Positions 1-7,890 of a stretch of 54,289 nucleotides of DNA are shown piece after piece. Below the pieces are notes generated by a model. That model was not told where the DNA came from and ran no database searches. It saw only the letters and a list, made by a program, of their open reading frames with translations. Source of the stretch: an uncultured Bacteroidales bacterium. GTDB taxonomy: Bacteria; Bacteroidota; Bacteroidia; Bacteroidales; UBA932. The stretch's first letter is position 1; every line of letters starts with the position of its first letter. Position numbers and translations under genes: made by a program. The stretch spans positions 1 through 54,289 of the forward strand of contig CAMOTB010000003.1 in the NCBI GenBank assembly GCA_946625485.1, in the 5' to 3' direction.

Positions 1-39
1 GCAAATGTAGCGAGGATTTCTCCCCGCTACAATATGTAG

Positions 40-1392
40 TTTATCGGATGCTTACAGGATTACACATGGTTTGTTCTAAAACGTCATAAGCCTTACACGT
101 ATGAAGAGGTCTATGAAATAGCCAAGAACTATACCTGTTCCTCTGATTTTCAAAAAGGGAATGGAAGTGCATATGGTAAGGCCCGGGAAAATGACTGGAT
201 AAAAGACTATTACTGGTTCACAGCTAAACAGCACTCTCCTTATACATATGAGCAGTGTTTTGAGGTCGCGAAACAGTTTAGCTCAAGAGTCGGTTTTGCT
301 AAAGGGAACGCAAGCGCATACAATTCAGCACTTAATCATGGCTGGCTTGACGATTATAAATGGTTTAAATCTAAGCAGAAGCCATTCAACTACTGGACGA
401 AGGAACGCGTTGCGGAAGAATCTAAGAAATACAAAAGTCGCGGCGAGTTTCATGACAACAATGGAACGGCTTACGGGAAAGCTAGGGTAAATGGTTGGCT
501 TGATGAGTTTACGTGGCTGAAAGATGATCGAATCGATTTCTCAAGCGACAAGATAGACTGTGTCTATGCCTATGAGTTCGCTGATCATCATGCCGTATAT
601 GTAGGAAGAACACTTGTCAGAAGAACCCAAGAACGGGATAGAGAGCATTTATTCACAGATTCAGATGCTGTATATCTTTTCGCAAAGGAGAATTTCATTC
701 CAGTCCCGGATATGAGAATTCTTGAGACAAATCTAACTCTTGCAGAAGGTGTCCAAAAAGAAGGTGAGTATCTTGAGAATTATCGCAGAAATGGATGGCG
801 GATTCTAAACAGGGCGAAAACAGGTGGAATTGGATTGATTGCTAGAAATAAGTGGTCAAAAAGAACTTGTAGGGAAGAAGCTCTTAAATACAGAACTCGA
901 GGTGAGTTCGCAAAACAGTGTTCTGGTGCATATGAGGTTGCTCGCAGTAACGGATGGCTCGATTCCTATACTTGGCTTGAAGAGAAGCAAAAGCCTGCTG
1001 GATATTGGGATAGCTACGACAATTGCTACAAGGCGGCGAAGACTTGTAGAACAAAAACCGAGTTCATAAAACTATACAACGCGGCTTATGTAAGTGCTAG
1101 AAATAACGGCTGGCTAGAAGACTATTTCTGGTTTGCGATAAAGAAAGTTGCTCATAACAAGAAGTGGGATTTTGATACTGTTTTTGAGGAAGCAAAAAAA
1201 TATAAATCCAGAAAAGAGTTTAGTAACAAGGCTCGTGGAGCTTATAAGGTCGCATGTCAAAATAAATGGCTAGATCTTTACGATTGGTTTGGACACACGA
1301 ATGATCTTATCAGTGAGAAACTTAAGAGTAGTTGGAATCGTCGCAAAAAGGAGAGTAATAAAGGAATAGCCAGTCTCTTTGATGAATACTAA
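40..1392 (+). pseudogene. GIY-YIG nuclease inside a repeat array, 5' end broken
   Basis: The frame is open from 40 to 1392 but has no ATG before 712, which lies inside the nuclease domain. A GIY-YIG core is visible at about 562-830: VYAYEF, then YVGRT, an R-rich helix, a Glu in the LETNLTL segment, and GWRILNR followed by GG. It is flanked by units of about 47-53 residues with the pattern SRxEF...GxAYxxARxNGWLDxYxWF: one partial and three complete units before the core and three after it. GIY-YIG enzymes are metal-dependent DNA nucleases of homing, repair and restriction systems; the repeats probably bind nucleic acid, which is inference. A stop codon at 37-39 cuts a partial unit, and a frame +3 stretch (KCSEDF, positions 3-20) looks like the start of the same unit, so roughly 20 bases may be missing there. 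The gene is either decayed or affected by an assembly error, and its true start lies left of the window. Confidence 0.7.
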
Positions 1393-1604
1393 AGCTTCAT
1401 TTTTACTTGCTCGAACGCGTGTAAACTAGAAGAAATATTAGCTCAATTCATAGCTTCATCGTTGTTTCAAGAGCAAATCAAGCACCCACCATATAGATGA
1501 AATAGGAAAACAAGTGCTAACAGGACAGTTTCAGCACAACGCTTAGTTGTTTTTCAAAAGAAAAAGGGAGAATCCATCGCTGAATTCACACTTATCAATT
1601 ATTC

Positions 1605-1811
1605 TCACCAGACTGGCATTTTGATCACTTTTTGAATGGCTTTCTTGATTGCTTCCTGTCCATAAGAACAGGCTAATAATCTCAGTGCAGTAGAAATGGC
1701 TTCTTCTGCTGTGAGGAAAACTGGTTCAAGACCATCTTCACTTAGCCGATCATTGACAGTTGTGTCGTACATGTAGGTGTAGCCCTCTGATTTAACAATA
1801 ATTTGCATCAT
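1605..1811 (-). CDS. small hypothetical protein (68 aa)
   Basis: A 68-residue ORF that I do not recognise. It starts MMQIIVKSEGYTYMYDT, has an acidic middle, and a predicted helical second half (AEEAISTALRLLACSYGQ, then a Lys-rich helix). It has no signal peptide and no membrane segment. It lies downstream of, and on the same strand as, the large lipoprotein gene, but a strong terminator at 1831-1863 separates them and I see no good promoter of its own in the short gap. Expression may depend on read-through. Coding potential is moderate. Confidence 0.45.
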   Translation of the reverse strand: MMQIIVKSEGYTYMYDTTVNDRLSEDGLEPVFLTAEEAISTALRLLACSYGQEAIKKAIQKVIKMPVW

Positions 1812-1830
1812 AGTGTTTGGTTTTTAGGTT

Positions 1831-1863
1831 AAAAAAGACTCCCCTCTTGAGGAAGGGAGTCTT
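1831..1863 (-). terminator. Rho-independent terminator of the LRR lipoprotein gene
   Basis: AAGACTCCC at 1835-1843 pairs perfectly with GGGAGTCTT at 1855-1863, with a further CTC/GAG pairing inside. Read on the minus strand the hairpin is followed by a run of six T (1831-1836). It starts 22 bp after the stop codon of the gene ending at 1886. Confidence 0.85.
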
Positions 1864-1885
1864 AAACGCACTTATCTGATTGTTG

Positions 1886-4372
1886 TTAAGGACAGACTGG
1901 ACGAATTGATAAACCTATATAACGATCATCGAGACCGCGCGTCATCGCTTTATTGACGGAACTGACCGTAAGATTAGTCCCACACCAAGGATAGTCTGTA
2001 TCGAGCGAAGAAGACCAGTAACTTCCCCAAACCCCCAATCGATCAATCGAGGAGTGAATGCGGCCTGCGGCGGGAAGGAAAATGGACTTGTCCTTGTATC
2101 CTTCCTTTTTGCTGGTGAATCGACATCCAGAAATGCCATTTTCTGTTGTCCACACAATAGTACAATTGTCAATCAACTCATGCATTTCATCAATTGTTGG
2201 CATTCTCCAATCTCCTCCCCAATTTACATGAGCAGCATCATCTTCTGGGTCAAGCGTCATCTTATTGTCGACAAGGCCTTTACCACTCTTCCAGTTGTAC
2301 TTAATTAACGTCCCTCCAGTACCTTCACACCATTTATAAGACTCCCAACAATAGTTCCACCAACTAGGTTCCGTTTCACCCCAGGCAAAGTAGGCGCCAA
2401 ATTCTTCCGATACTGAAGCGCCTATATTCCAACTCGCCCACTTCACACTCAAACCTAGGTCAATCGCGTCTCCGATCGTCCCGCATACGCCGGGATTAGC
2501 CACCGGATAATCGCTAATAGGCCGCAGCCTTTCTGCATAGTTGCTCCAATTTGTCCGTACCTTGTACATCTCCACCATATTAGCCGGTACGTACAAGAAG
2601 GTATAGTCAGCTAGGAAGGAATTGGACTGAATCGATATGGCCGCCGTCGAAGGAAGTACAAGGTGATGAAGATGTCCAAACGCATTGTTCCCAATGGCCG
2701 TAACACTAGATGGGAGTTCCAATGCATAGTTGTCATTTTTGAATAGGCAACCTTCAAAAGCATTGTTACCAATGGTTGTTAACGCAGTTGGCCAACTGAT
2801 TGAAACAAGCCTGATACAACCAGAGAAACAACCTGTCGGCAATGAAGTCAAATCTTCTGGCAGGGTCACGGATGTCAAAGATGTACAGCCAGAGTAAGCA
2901 TACGATCCGATTGATGTGAGCGAAGCCGGAAACACCATAGAAGAAATCGTCAGGCAACTCTGGAAGGCATAATTGCCGATGGACTTGAGCCCCGAGGGCA
3001 GATCGATACCTGTCAATACTGTACATCCAGAGAAAGCATATTGCCCTATGGAGACGAGCGTAGCTGGTACAGTCAAGGTCGTGAGAGCTTGACAATTCCT
3101 GAAGGCATAGCTCGGAATCGACGTGATATTTGTCGGCAGGGTGACGGACTTTAGAGAAGTGCACCCGTCAAAACAGTAGGCCGGCAGCGAGGTCAGCGCA
3201 GCAGGAAGTTTGACGGTATCCAGTGCGGCGCAGTTCTTGAAAGTACCCAACGTCGTGATATTGTCCGGAATGGTGATGTGTTTCAATTCTGAGCAATTCA
3301 CGAAGGCATTTCCCGTCGAGGTGGCCGAAGTAAAAAAGCGTATCTCATCGAACTCAGTCACTGTGTTCCAATCGGTGAAAAGACCAGCAAGACTAGTCAC
3401 AGCGGCAGCTTCCGCATAGGATACTTCGCCATCACCGTTGGTATCAAACTTCTCCACGCAAGCATATTTAGCTATGGGGTCGGCAAATTGGATGACATCA
3501 TCCGGCGTTGGCTCATCACCGCCTGTGGGTTTGAACATCAAGTCTTCGTCCGCATCAGCCAAAGATCCAAAAATACCACGCTTGAATGTTACGGAGCTGG
3601 ATGAAGTCAGTTTAGCGGACTCTGACTCCTTGTAGAAGGTCATCTTATATCCACTAGAAAGAGACCCAGGTATTGCAGAGATGTAATACCATTGCCCAGT
3701 TTGGAATGTACCACCATTAGGAGCAGTTAGTGTTATCACGGTTTCACTCTCAGATACTTCCTGCACAGCTGGAATTCCATCGCCAAAAACTATCTTAATC
3801 TTTCCAGCAATGGCTTCTCCGTTGTTACCCTGGAATGTGACGCGTTTGATTCCTTCCTGAGTGAGGGAGAACCGGAGTCCACCACAGACATTGTAAAAGG
3901 CAAGTCCATATCCATTGGATTGAGCGACGGTAATATTGGTATTCTTAGCAAAACTACCGGCTCTACCTGTCTGAGAAGCAGGAAGCGTCGTAACCATTGC
4001 ATCTCCATCAAGGACAGCATCTGCACGATAAGGATACAGTCCCCAAGTCTGGGTGGAATATCCCGCGCCCTCAGTTGCACCGACAATTACATTAAGCGTT
4101 CCCGTAAAGGTCGCAACTGTTGCATTCTCGGTGTTCTGGGAGACAAAACGACCACTAGAACCATTGAAGAAGACTTTGATCTCATCGGAAGGCTCCCAAT
4201 AGACCTGCGTTCCACCATTCTGGACAGTGGTTCTAGTCATTTCTGATCCTTCCTGATAAGCGGTAAACGTCATCTGCATTCCCTCTGGCTCAGAGGGTTC
4301 AGTGTTCCTTGCACATGCGGAAATAGCCAGTGCAATAATGGCAAAAAAGATATAACGAGTTTTCATATTCAT
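1886..4372 (-). CDS. Modular surface lipoprotein: fimbrillin-like, EF-hand, BspA-type LRR, Fib_succ_major domain
   Basis: A lipoprotein of about 828 residues probably displayed on the cell surface. The chosen start gives a normal signal peptide with lipobox AISAC (Cys20); an in-frame ATG eight codons upstream (4396) would only add a basic tail. Modules in order: a fimbrillin/Mfa-like beta domain (about 35-290), a canonical EF-hand loop DTNGDGEVSYAE near residue 307, about ten BspA-type leucine-rich repeats (about 355-605; pattern LxxVTLPxxLTSIxxxAFxGC), and a C-terminal domain matching the Fibrobacter succinogenes major paralogous type (DLGLSVKWASWN, YFAWGETEP, WGGDWRMPT, IFLPAAGR, YWSSS). 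The N-terminal 600 residues closely follow the protein at 14493-17408, which ends in a peptidase instead. The role is likely adhesion or ligand binding; no enzymatic residues are evident. It is less GC-rich than its counterpart. Confidence 0.85.
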   Translation of the reverse strand: MNMKTRYIFFAIIALAISACARNTEPSEPEGMQMTFTAYQEGSEMTRTTVQNGGTQVYWEPSDEIKVFFNGSSGRFVSQNTENATVATFTGTLNVIVGATEGAGYSTQTWGLYPYRADAVLDGDAMVTTLPASQTGRAGSFAKNTNITVAQSNGYGLAFYNVCGGLRFSLTQEGIKRVTFQGNNGEAIAGKIKIVFGDGIPAVQEVSESETVITLTAPNGGTFQTGQWYYISAIPGSLSSGYKMTFYKESESAKLTSSSSVTFKRGIFGSLADADEDLMFKPTGGDEPTPDDVIQFADPIAKYACVEKFDTNGDGEVSYAEAAAVTSLAGLFTDWNTVTEFDEIRFFTSATSTGNAFVNCSELKHITIPDNITTLGTFKNCAALDTVKLPAALTSLPAYCFDGCTSLKSVTLPTNITSIPSYAFRNCQALTTLTVPATLVSIGQYAFSGCTVLTGIDLPSGLKSIGNYAFQSCLTISSMVFPASLTSIGSYAYSGCTSLTSVTLPEDLTSLPTGCFSGCIRLVSISWPTALTTIGNNAFEGCLFKNDNYALELPSSVTAIGNNAFGHLHHLVLPSTAAISIQSNSFLADYTFLYVPANMVEMYKVRTNWSNYAERLRPISDYPVANPGVCGTIGDAIDLGLSVKWASWNIGASVSEEFGAYFAWGETEPSWWNYCWESYKWCEGTGGTLIKYNWKSGKGLVDNKMTLDPEDDAAHVNWGGDWRMPTIDEMHELIDNCTIVWTTENGISGCRFTSKKEGYKDKSIFLPAAGRIHSSIDRLGVWGSYWSSSLDTDYPWCGTNLTVSSVNKAMTRGLDDRYIGLSIRPVCP

Positions 4373-4593
4373 GATTCTATTACGGCCAATCTTCATATCC
4401 TACGCCCTCGCTTTCTCCATCTTCAGGGCTATCGCACAGAAAGCCTTCAGTAAAGAAAGAGAGCACTTCAATTCTGGGAGATAGATAATCGCGGCAGAGG
4501 GGCAAACTTTGCGATTCTTTCATATACATATAACGACTGCCAATGGATAAGTCTAGATTACTAATGCTTTTGGGTTAAGACCCATGAAAGATG

Positions 4594-4601
4594 CAAAGAT
4601 A
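4594..4601 (-). promoter_or_regulatory. Candidate -7 box for the modular lipoprotein gene
   Basis: On the minus strand this reads TATCTTTG, a perfect Bacteroidetes -7 element (TAnnTTTG). No well-spaced -33 TTTG was found. It would leave a leader of about 220 nt before the start at 4372. The rest of 4397-4796 holds no convincing gene: a minus-strand ORF at 4631-4891 overlaps the next gene and looks spurious. Confidence 0.4.
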
Positions 4602-4734
4602 GAAAATGAGAAACAAAAAAGAAATTCGATTTATGTATGATTTGGAGAATCCGCTTTTCTTTCATTAGCAAAGTCCATCGACAGTCCAATCATAGGCGTT
4701 TGATTGAAGTAAAACACATCCTGAAAATCTGCCT

Positions 4735-4766
4735 CTTGCAAAGCCATGATTATAGTACTATATTTG
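4735..4766 (+). promoter_or_regulatory. Promoter of the HEPN-like membrane gene
   Basis: The -7 element TATATTTG lies at 4759-4766, with a CTTG at 4735-4738 about 20 nt upstream as a weak -33. The start codon follows 30 nt later. Confidence 0.55.
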
Positions 4767-4796
4767 GATAACTCATTATCATAATACTCTTTATTT

Positions 4797-5546
4797 ATGG
4801 ATAGAAATGCATTAGATTGGATTTTTTCTACGCTACCGCAAGCTTTGGCAGCATTAAGCGGATTAGTCTTTGCGGGTGCTTCATTTCTCATTTCTCATTT
4901 TGATGCAAGAGCGAAAAGTGACGATTCTCTTACTGAAATCATGCAAACATTGGAGGGAATCATTCACAAATCAGCATCTTATTTGTTTAAGACAAGTTGT
5001 TTGGTTATTGTTTTAGATATCATTGCTATTTTTTTAAATCCTATCCGAGATGGATGGACCTTTTCCTTTGGCGGTAGCTGGGATTGGTATTACTTTTTTG
5101 CGATTCTTCTGTTCATATTGAACGTTTTTTCACTAGCCTACACAATTAAATTTGTTTTGACTGTACTGGATCCTAACCTCTTAGATAAAGCCATTGGCAA
5201 AGTGAAAGATAACTATCAAATTAATCATAATTCCGAATCAAAACATGTTGATGGTATAGAATACCTTAGGCTATTCCAGGAGTTTGAGAATGGAATTAGA
5301 AAAAAGGTCAATGAAGAAACAAACAACTTCGTAGAAAACAATAAAATGACCACATACCAAATAATACAGTTTCTTTATAAGAACAGAGTTATTAATAGCT
5401 CCACCTACAAGGACTTATTAGATCTCAATGGCATTAGAAACATATTAGTTCACGGATCGATAGATGAAAATATCCCTATTAATAGATATAATAAATTGAA
5501 GGAGTTATCGGCGGCCTACAAAGATTGGCCTCAAATTAAATGGTAA
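4797..5546 (+). CDS. Three-helix membrane protein with C-terminal HEPN-like domain
   Basis: 249 residues with three predicted membrane helices (about 15-34, 62-82 and 97-118) and a cytoplasmic, Lys/Asn-rich helical tail. The tail ends RNILVHG (Arg214 to His219), fitting the Rx4-6H signature of HEPN domains with the usual polar residue after Arg. HEPN proteins are often metal-independent RNases in toxin-antitoxin and abortive-infection systems, though many relatives carrying an RN...VHG segment have no proven activity. No nucleotidyltransferase or other antitoxin partner is adjacent. Codon use is strikingly AT-rich compared with the chromosome on the right, suggesting transfer. It has its own promoter. 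The membrane topology is clear; the function is inference. Confidence 0.7.
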   Translation: MDRNALDWIFSTLPQALAALSGLVFAGASFLISHFDARAKSDDSLTEIMQTLEGIIHKSASYLFKTSCLVIVLDIIAIFLNPIRDGWTFSFGGSWDWYYFFAILLFILNVFSLAYTIKFVLTVLDPNLLDKAIGKVKDNYQINHNSESKHVDGIEYLRLFQEFENGIRKKVNEETNNFVENNKMTTYQIIQFLYKNRVINSSTYKDLLDLNGIRNILVHGSIDENIPINRYNKLKELSAAYKDWPQIKW

Positions 5547-5738
5547 AGATTGGATCCGAATCCTTTTTCTTTTCTTACCTTGTGATTCCTCAAAAGACAG
5601 TAATACTTATCGTCGGTCCTATTCTTGCGAAATAAGAACAGTAACTAGATCAAAGCTTATCTATAAGCGGTTGTTGTTCATTAATAGAGTCAAGAATTAT
5701 CTTTCTTTATTTCGCATTATTCATGTACAATTAATTCA

Positions 5739-5764
5739 GGAGAGCCCCAATCAAGGGGCTCTCC
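5739..5764. terminator. Hairpin at the end of the DUF4313 gene
   Basis: GGAGAGCCCC (5739-5748) pairs perfectly with GGGGCTCTCC (5755-5764) around a 6-nt loop. On the plus strand TTTCTT follows, so it could end transcripts from the HEPN-like gene; on the minus strand the stop codon of the DUF4313 gene lies in the loop but no T-run follows. 5547-5738 otherwise holds nothing I can identify beyond a weak four-pair hairpin before a T-rich tract near 5552-5575. Confidence 0.6.
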
Positions 5765-6056
5765 TTTCTTCATCATATAAACAGCGTATGAGAGGATACC
5801 TGCAGAATCCAGATGCTGCAACAAAGCCCATCTGCCTTCCAAGGTGATTCCTCTCTATCCACTTGCCAATTCCAGGATAGTTGTTTTCATCCAGGAACAC
5901 CATGTCGTCGGATTGCATCGGATGATTGAGGTTCACTGTCACGACAGCATACTCCTCGCCATCCAGTTCGTTCATGATCAAGGCCACCGTACCATTATTC
6001 TTGTACGATGACCTTTCAAGAGTTATCTGCTTCCCTCGGTACTCATACGTTTTCAT
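5751..6056 (-). CDS. DUF4313 family protein
   Basis: A 101-residue cytoplasmic protein that fits DUF4313: an N-terminal YEYRGKQITLE strand, YKNNGTVALIM, YAVVTVNLNHP, a DENNYPGIGKWIE segment and a C-terminal SGFCRYPLIRC. The family is known mainly from Bacteroides conjugative and other mobile elements; its biochemical function is unknown. It starts inside the 3' end of the Ssb-like gene (14-bp overlap), so the two are probably translated from one message. This supports the view that the region is an integrated element. Confidence 0.8.
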   Translation of the reverse strand: MKTYEYRGKQITLERSSYKNNGTVALIMNELDGEEYAVVTVNLNHPMQSDDMVFLDENNYPGIGKWIERNHLGRQMGFVAASGFCRYPLIRCLYDEERRAP

Positions 6057-6348
6057 AGCCGATCACTTTCACGCCGTTGGCAAGCACTTCATAGACGAAC
6101 TTCTGATTGCCGTTTGCATCCGTATATCGATTGGCTCTCAAACGACCGAGGACGTGTACCTTGGATCCTTTGCTGATTTCCGGGCAGTTCCAGGCAACGA
6201 CACGATGCCAAGTTGTTTCGACGATCGGAGGGCTATCCTTCGAGACGTAAGAGTAGTCGGTGGCGACGGAGAAGCTGGAAACCTTCTCGTTGCTGAAAGT
6301 CTTGACGTAGACACTGCCTACAGTGCCACGCAGTTCAATTCTGTTCAA
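6043..6348 (-). CDS. ssb: Small single-stranded-DNA-binding protein (OB fold)
   Basis: About 101 residues with the OB-fold pattern of bacterial SSB: NRIELRGTVGSV, VSSFSVATDYSY, ETTWHRVVAWN, SKGSKVHVLGRLRANRY and YEVLANGVKVI. It lacks the long acidic C-terminal tail of housekeeping SSB, as do the short SSB paralogues on Bacteroides mobile elements, where they help plasmid or transposon DNA transfer. The start is odd: no ATG is in frame. TTG at 6346-6348 is the only usual start codon, yet the residues just upstream (NTAEQ) look like the expected N-terminus of relatives, and the frame is closed by TAG at 6373-6375. The start codon may be mutated or non-standard. Confidence 0.8.
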   Translation of the reverse strand: MNRIELRGTVGSVYVKTFSNEKVSSFSVATDYSYVSKDSPPIVETTWHRVVAWNCPEISKGSKVHVLGRLRANRYTDANGNQKFVYEVLANGVKVIGYENV

Positions 6349-6653
6349 TTGTTCCGCGGTGTTGACTAGATGCTATAGGGTTGTGTTTTTACCTCGAAGA
6401 AATTGTAGTTGACAGCGTCTAGCGTTGTAAAGACAATAGGATCATGCATTGTTGTTTGGACGTGGGGCGGACGAGCAGCCCTACGGTGTGTGGAGAACGG
6501 CTTAGTTGCGAAACAGAAATAATGGTCATACAGGAGCAGTTTAACATGTCCGGTTCAACTTGGATTTTATGTGGAAGATATCTGATTTTCTCCCATTCCA
6601 GTTAAAACATGTTGAATGTTTTCCGGAGTGAGAGGTGGTCCCTCAATAATCTC

Positions 6654-6755
6654 TTATGTGCTTTTGCTTTTAGTTGCCAGCCATTCGAAGTAGATGACCA
6701 GTCCTACGGTTGCGATAAAGATGCAGAGCTGCAGAATCATTTCAGTTGTTGTCAT
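6654..6755 (-). CDS. 33-residue single-pass membrane peptide
   Basis: A short ORF found by reading: it starts MTTTEMILQLCIF, has one hydrophobic helix (about residues 6-23) and ends in a basic tail (WLATKSKST). The layout, a short N-terminus, one membrane span and a positive cytoplasmic end, is that of a genuine small membrane protein. It lies in a gene-poor stretch (6349-6945) upstream of the Ssb gene on the same strand. I do not recognise a family. Apart from this and the promoter at 6894, I see nothing else in the stretch. Confidence 0.5.
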   Translation of the reverse strand: MTTTEMILQLCIFIATVGLVIYFEWLATKSKST

Positions 6756-6893
6756 AACGAAATGTTTTGTTAATTGTTTTGGCTGCCCCTACCCCGAAAG
6801 ATCGGTCCATCTAAATGAGTCCCCCAAAAACGCATATAGGGAGGGGCTCGATCTATGTGTTTTTATGTGTGCGAGATATATGCTATTACTTGG

Positions 6894-6925
6894 TTTGGAA
6901 TAGTTCTCAGAGAAAGGTATCTTTG
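6894..6925 (+). promoter_or_regulatory. Promoter of the two-lipoprotein operon
   Basis: TTTG at 6894-6897, a 20-nt spacer, and TATCTTTG at 6918-6925, a textbook Bacteroidetes promoter. The start codon is at 6946. The spacer resembles that of the promoter at 7838-7869 almost base for base. Confidence 0.8.
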
Positions 6926-6945
6926 TTTGAGAAACACATAATGTT

Positions 6946-7440
6946 ATGAAAAAGTTACTTCTGGCTCTCTCGTTACTGCTCGTAGGATGTTCGACTCTAA
7001 GCCAGTCTCCGATCTCCGAGTCGTCGGTTCCATTAGACAATTACAAATACGTTTATATCCCTGGTACGAGCGCACTGCTATCTGGTGAAGGCTATACAGG
7101 GGGAACTGTTTCGACTGGCGTGTACGGTTCTTCAACAAGCAAGACAGTGAATCCTGCAGACGTGATCTCCGGTTTTCTGATGAAAAAAGGATTTGCCAAG
7201 TTGCCACAGTTGGATAGCACCCTACTAGGTCAGACCCTCATAGTCTCATACGGCGAGAGCGATCGTCGTCCGATTCTTGGTGGATTAGCCGGCTATTCCA
7301 TAGAAACGACCATTCAGTTTTTAGATGCAGCCACAAATGAGATTGTCGCTTCAACGACTGCATCCGGATATGGGGATACAGAGGCTGACGATATCCGAAA
7401 AGCCATTCTGAAGAGTTTGAGAAGCCTATTTGAACAATGA
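6946..7440 (+). CDS. Lipoprotein of unknown function (164 aa)
   Basis: A 164-residue lipoprotein with signal peptide and lipobox LLVGC (Cys15). The mature part starts with a Ser-rich linker, then YKYVYIPG, a Gly/Ser/Thr-rich segment, LIVSYGESDRR, a predicted beta strand SIETTIQFLDAATNEIVAS, and ends EADDIRKAILKSLRSLFEQ. The C-terminal half resembles DUF4136-like lipoproteins in layout, but I cannot assign it firmly. The ATG of the next gene overlaps its stop by 4 bp, so the two form one operon from the promoter at 6894. Confidence 0.75.
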   Translation: MKKLLLALSLLLVGCSTLSQSPISESSVPLDNYKYVYIPGTSALLSGEGYTGGTVSTGVYGSSTSKTVNPADVISGFLMKKGFAKLPQLDSTLLGQTLIVSYGESDRRPILGGLAGYSIETTIQFLDAATNEIVASTTASGYGDTEADDIRKAILKSLRSLFEQ

Positions 7441-7793
7441 AAAGACTCGTTCTCTTATTCCTTGTTCTGGCATTCGCAGTGTCTTGCCAGAAGATTACGC
7501 TTTCCAAAGGTGTGTACGCAGCAAATACGCCGGAGGGGAAGTTGTACCTAGAACTCCTAAGCGGCCATGATTGCGAAGCGTATTTCCAGCCGAATAACAA
7601 AGAGTCCGGATCATACTATATCTCTGATGGTGAGATCGACCTAATAATCCATGCAGACAGCGGAACGAGTACCTGGTGGTTTGGCGGTAAACTAGGCAAA
7701 GGTCAAATCAAAGGGACTTCGTTTACAATTCAGGCTCAGAGGATGAGATCCTTAACCCCAGAATACTTGGACCTTCTATTTGTGAAACAATGA
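7437..7793 (+). CDS. Small lipoprotein of unknown function (118 aa)
   Basis: A 118-residue lipoprotein: signal peptide and lipobox AVSC (Cys17), then a compact beta-rich domain (GKLYLELLSG, CEAYFQPN, SYYISDGEIDLIIHA, GQIKGTSFTIQ). The pattern of short strands with Gly turns resembles lipocalin-like or DUF-type domains that report an effect of a structure on growth, but I recognise no family. It is translationally coupled (ATGA) to the preceding lipoprotein and followed by a strong terminator. Confidence 0.7.
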   Translation: MKRLVLLFLVLAFAVSCQKITLSKGVYAANTPEGKLYLELLSGHDCEAYFQPNNKESGSYYISDGEIDLIIHADSGTSTWWFGGKLGKGQIKGTSFTIQAQRMRSLTPEYLDLLFVKQ

Positions 7794-7802
7794 TTTGTTA
7801 AG

Positions 7803-7834
7803 CGCCCATCATTATCCGATGGGCGTTTCTTTTC
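7803..7834 (+). terminator. Rho-independent terminator of the lipoprotein pair
   Basis: CGCCCATC (7803-7810) pairs with GATGGGCG (7818-7825) around a 7-nt loop and is followed by TTTCTTTTC. Confidence 0.9.
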
Positions 7835-7837
7835 TTG

Positions 7838-7869
7838 TTTGGAATAATTCCCGAAGAAAAGTATCTTTG
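7838..7869 (+). promoter_or_regulatory. Promoter of the TonB-C-like protein gene
   Basis: TTTG at 7838-7841, a 20-nt spacer, and TATCTTTG at 7862-7869. The start codon is at 7891. Confidence 0.8.
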
Positions 7870-7890
7870 TTTAGACCAAAAAGATAAGAA

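Noticed and set aside
248..490. Plus-strand ORF of 80 codons
   Set aside because: It is a shadow in another frame of the repeat-nuclease gene, whose repeats are clear in frame 1.
4631..4891. Minus-strand ORF of 86 codons
   Set aside because: It overlaps the first 95 bp of the HEPN-like membrane gene in antisense, lacks any family feature and crosses that gene's promoter.
5552..5575. Small hairpin GGAT/ATCC followed by T-rich DNA after the HEPN-like gene
   Set aside because: Only four pairs; too weak to call a terminator on its own.
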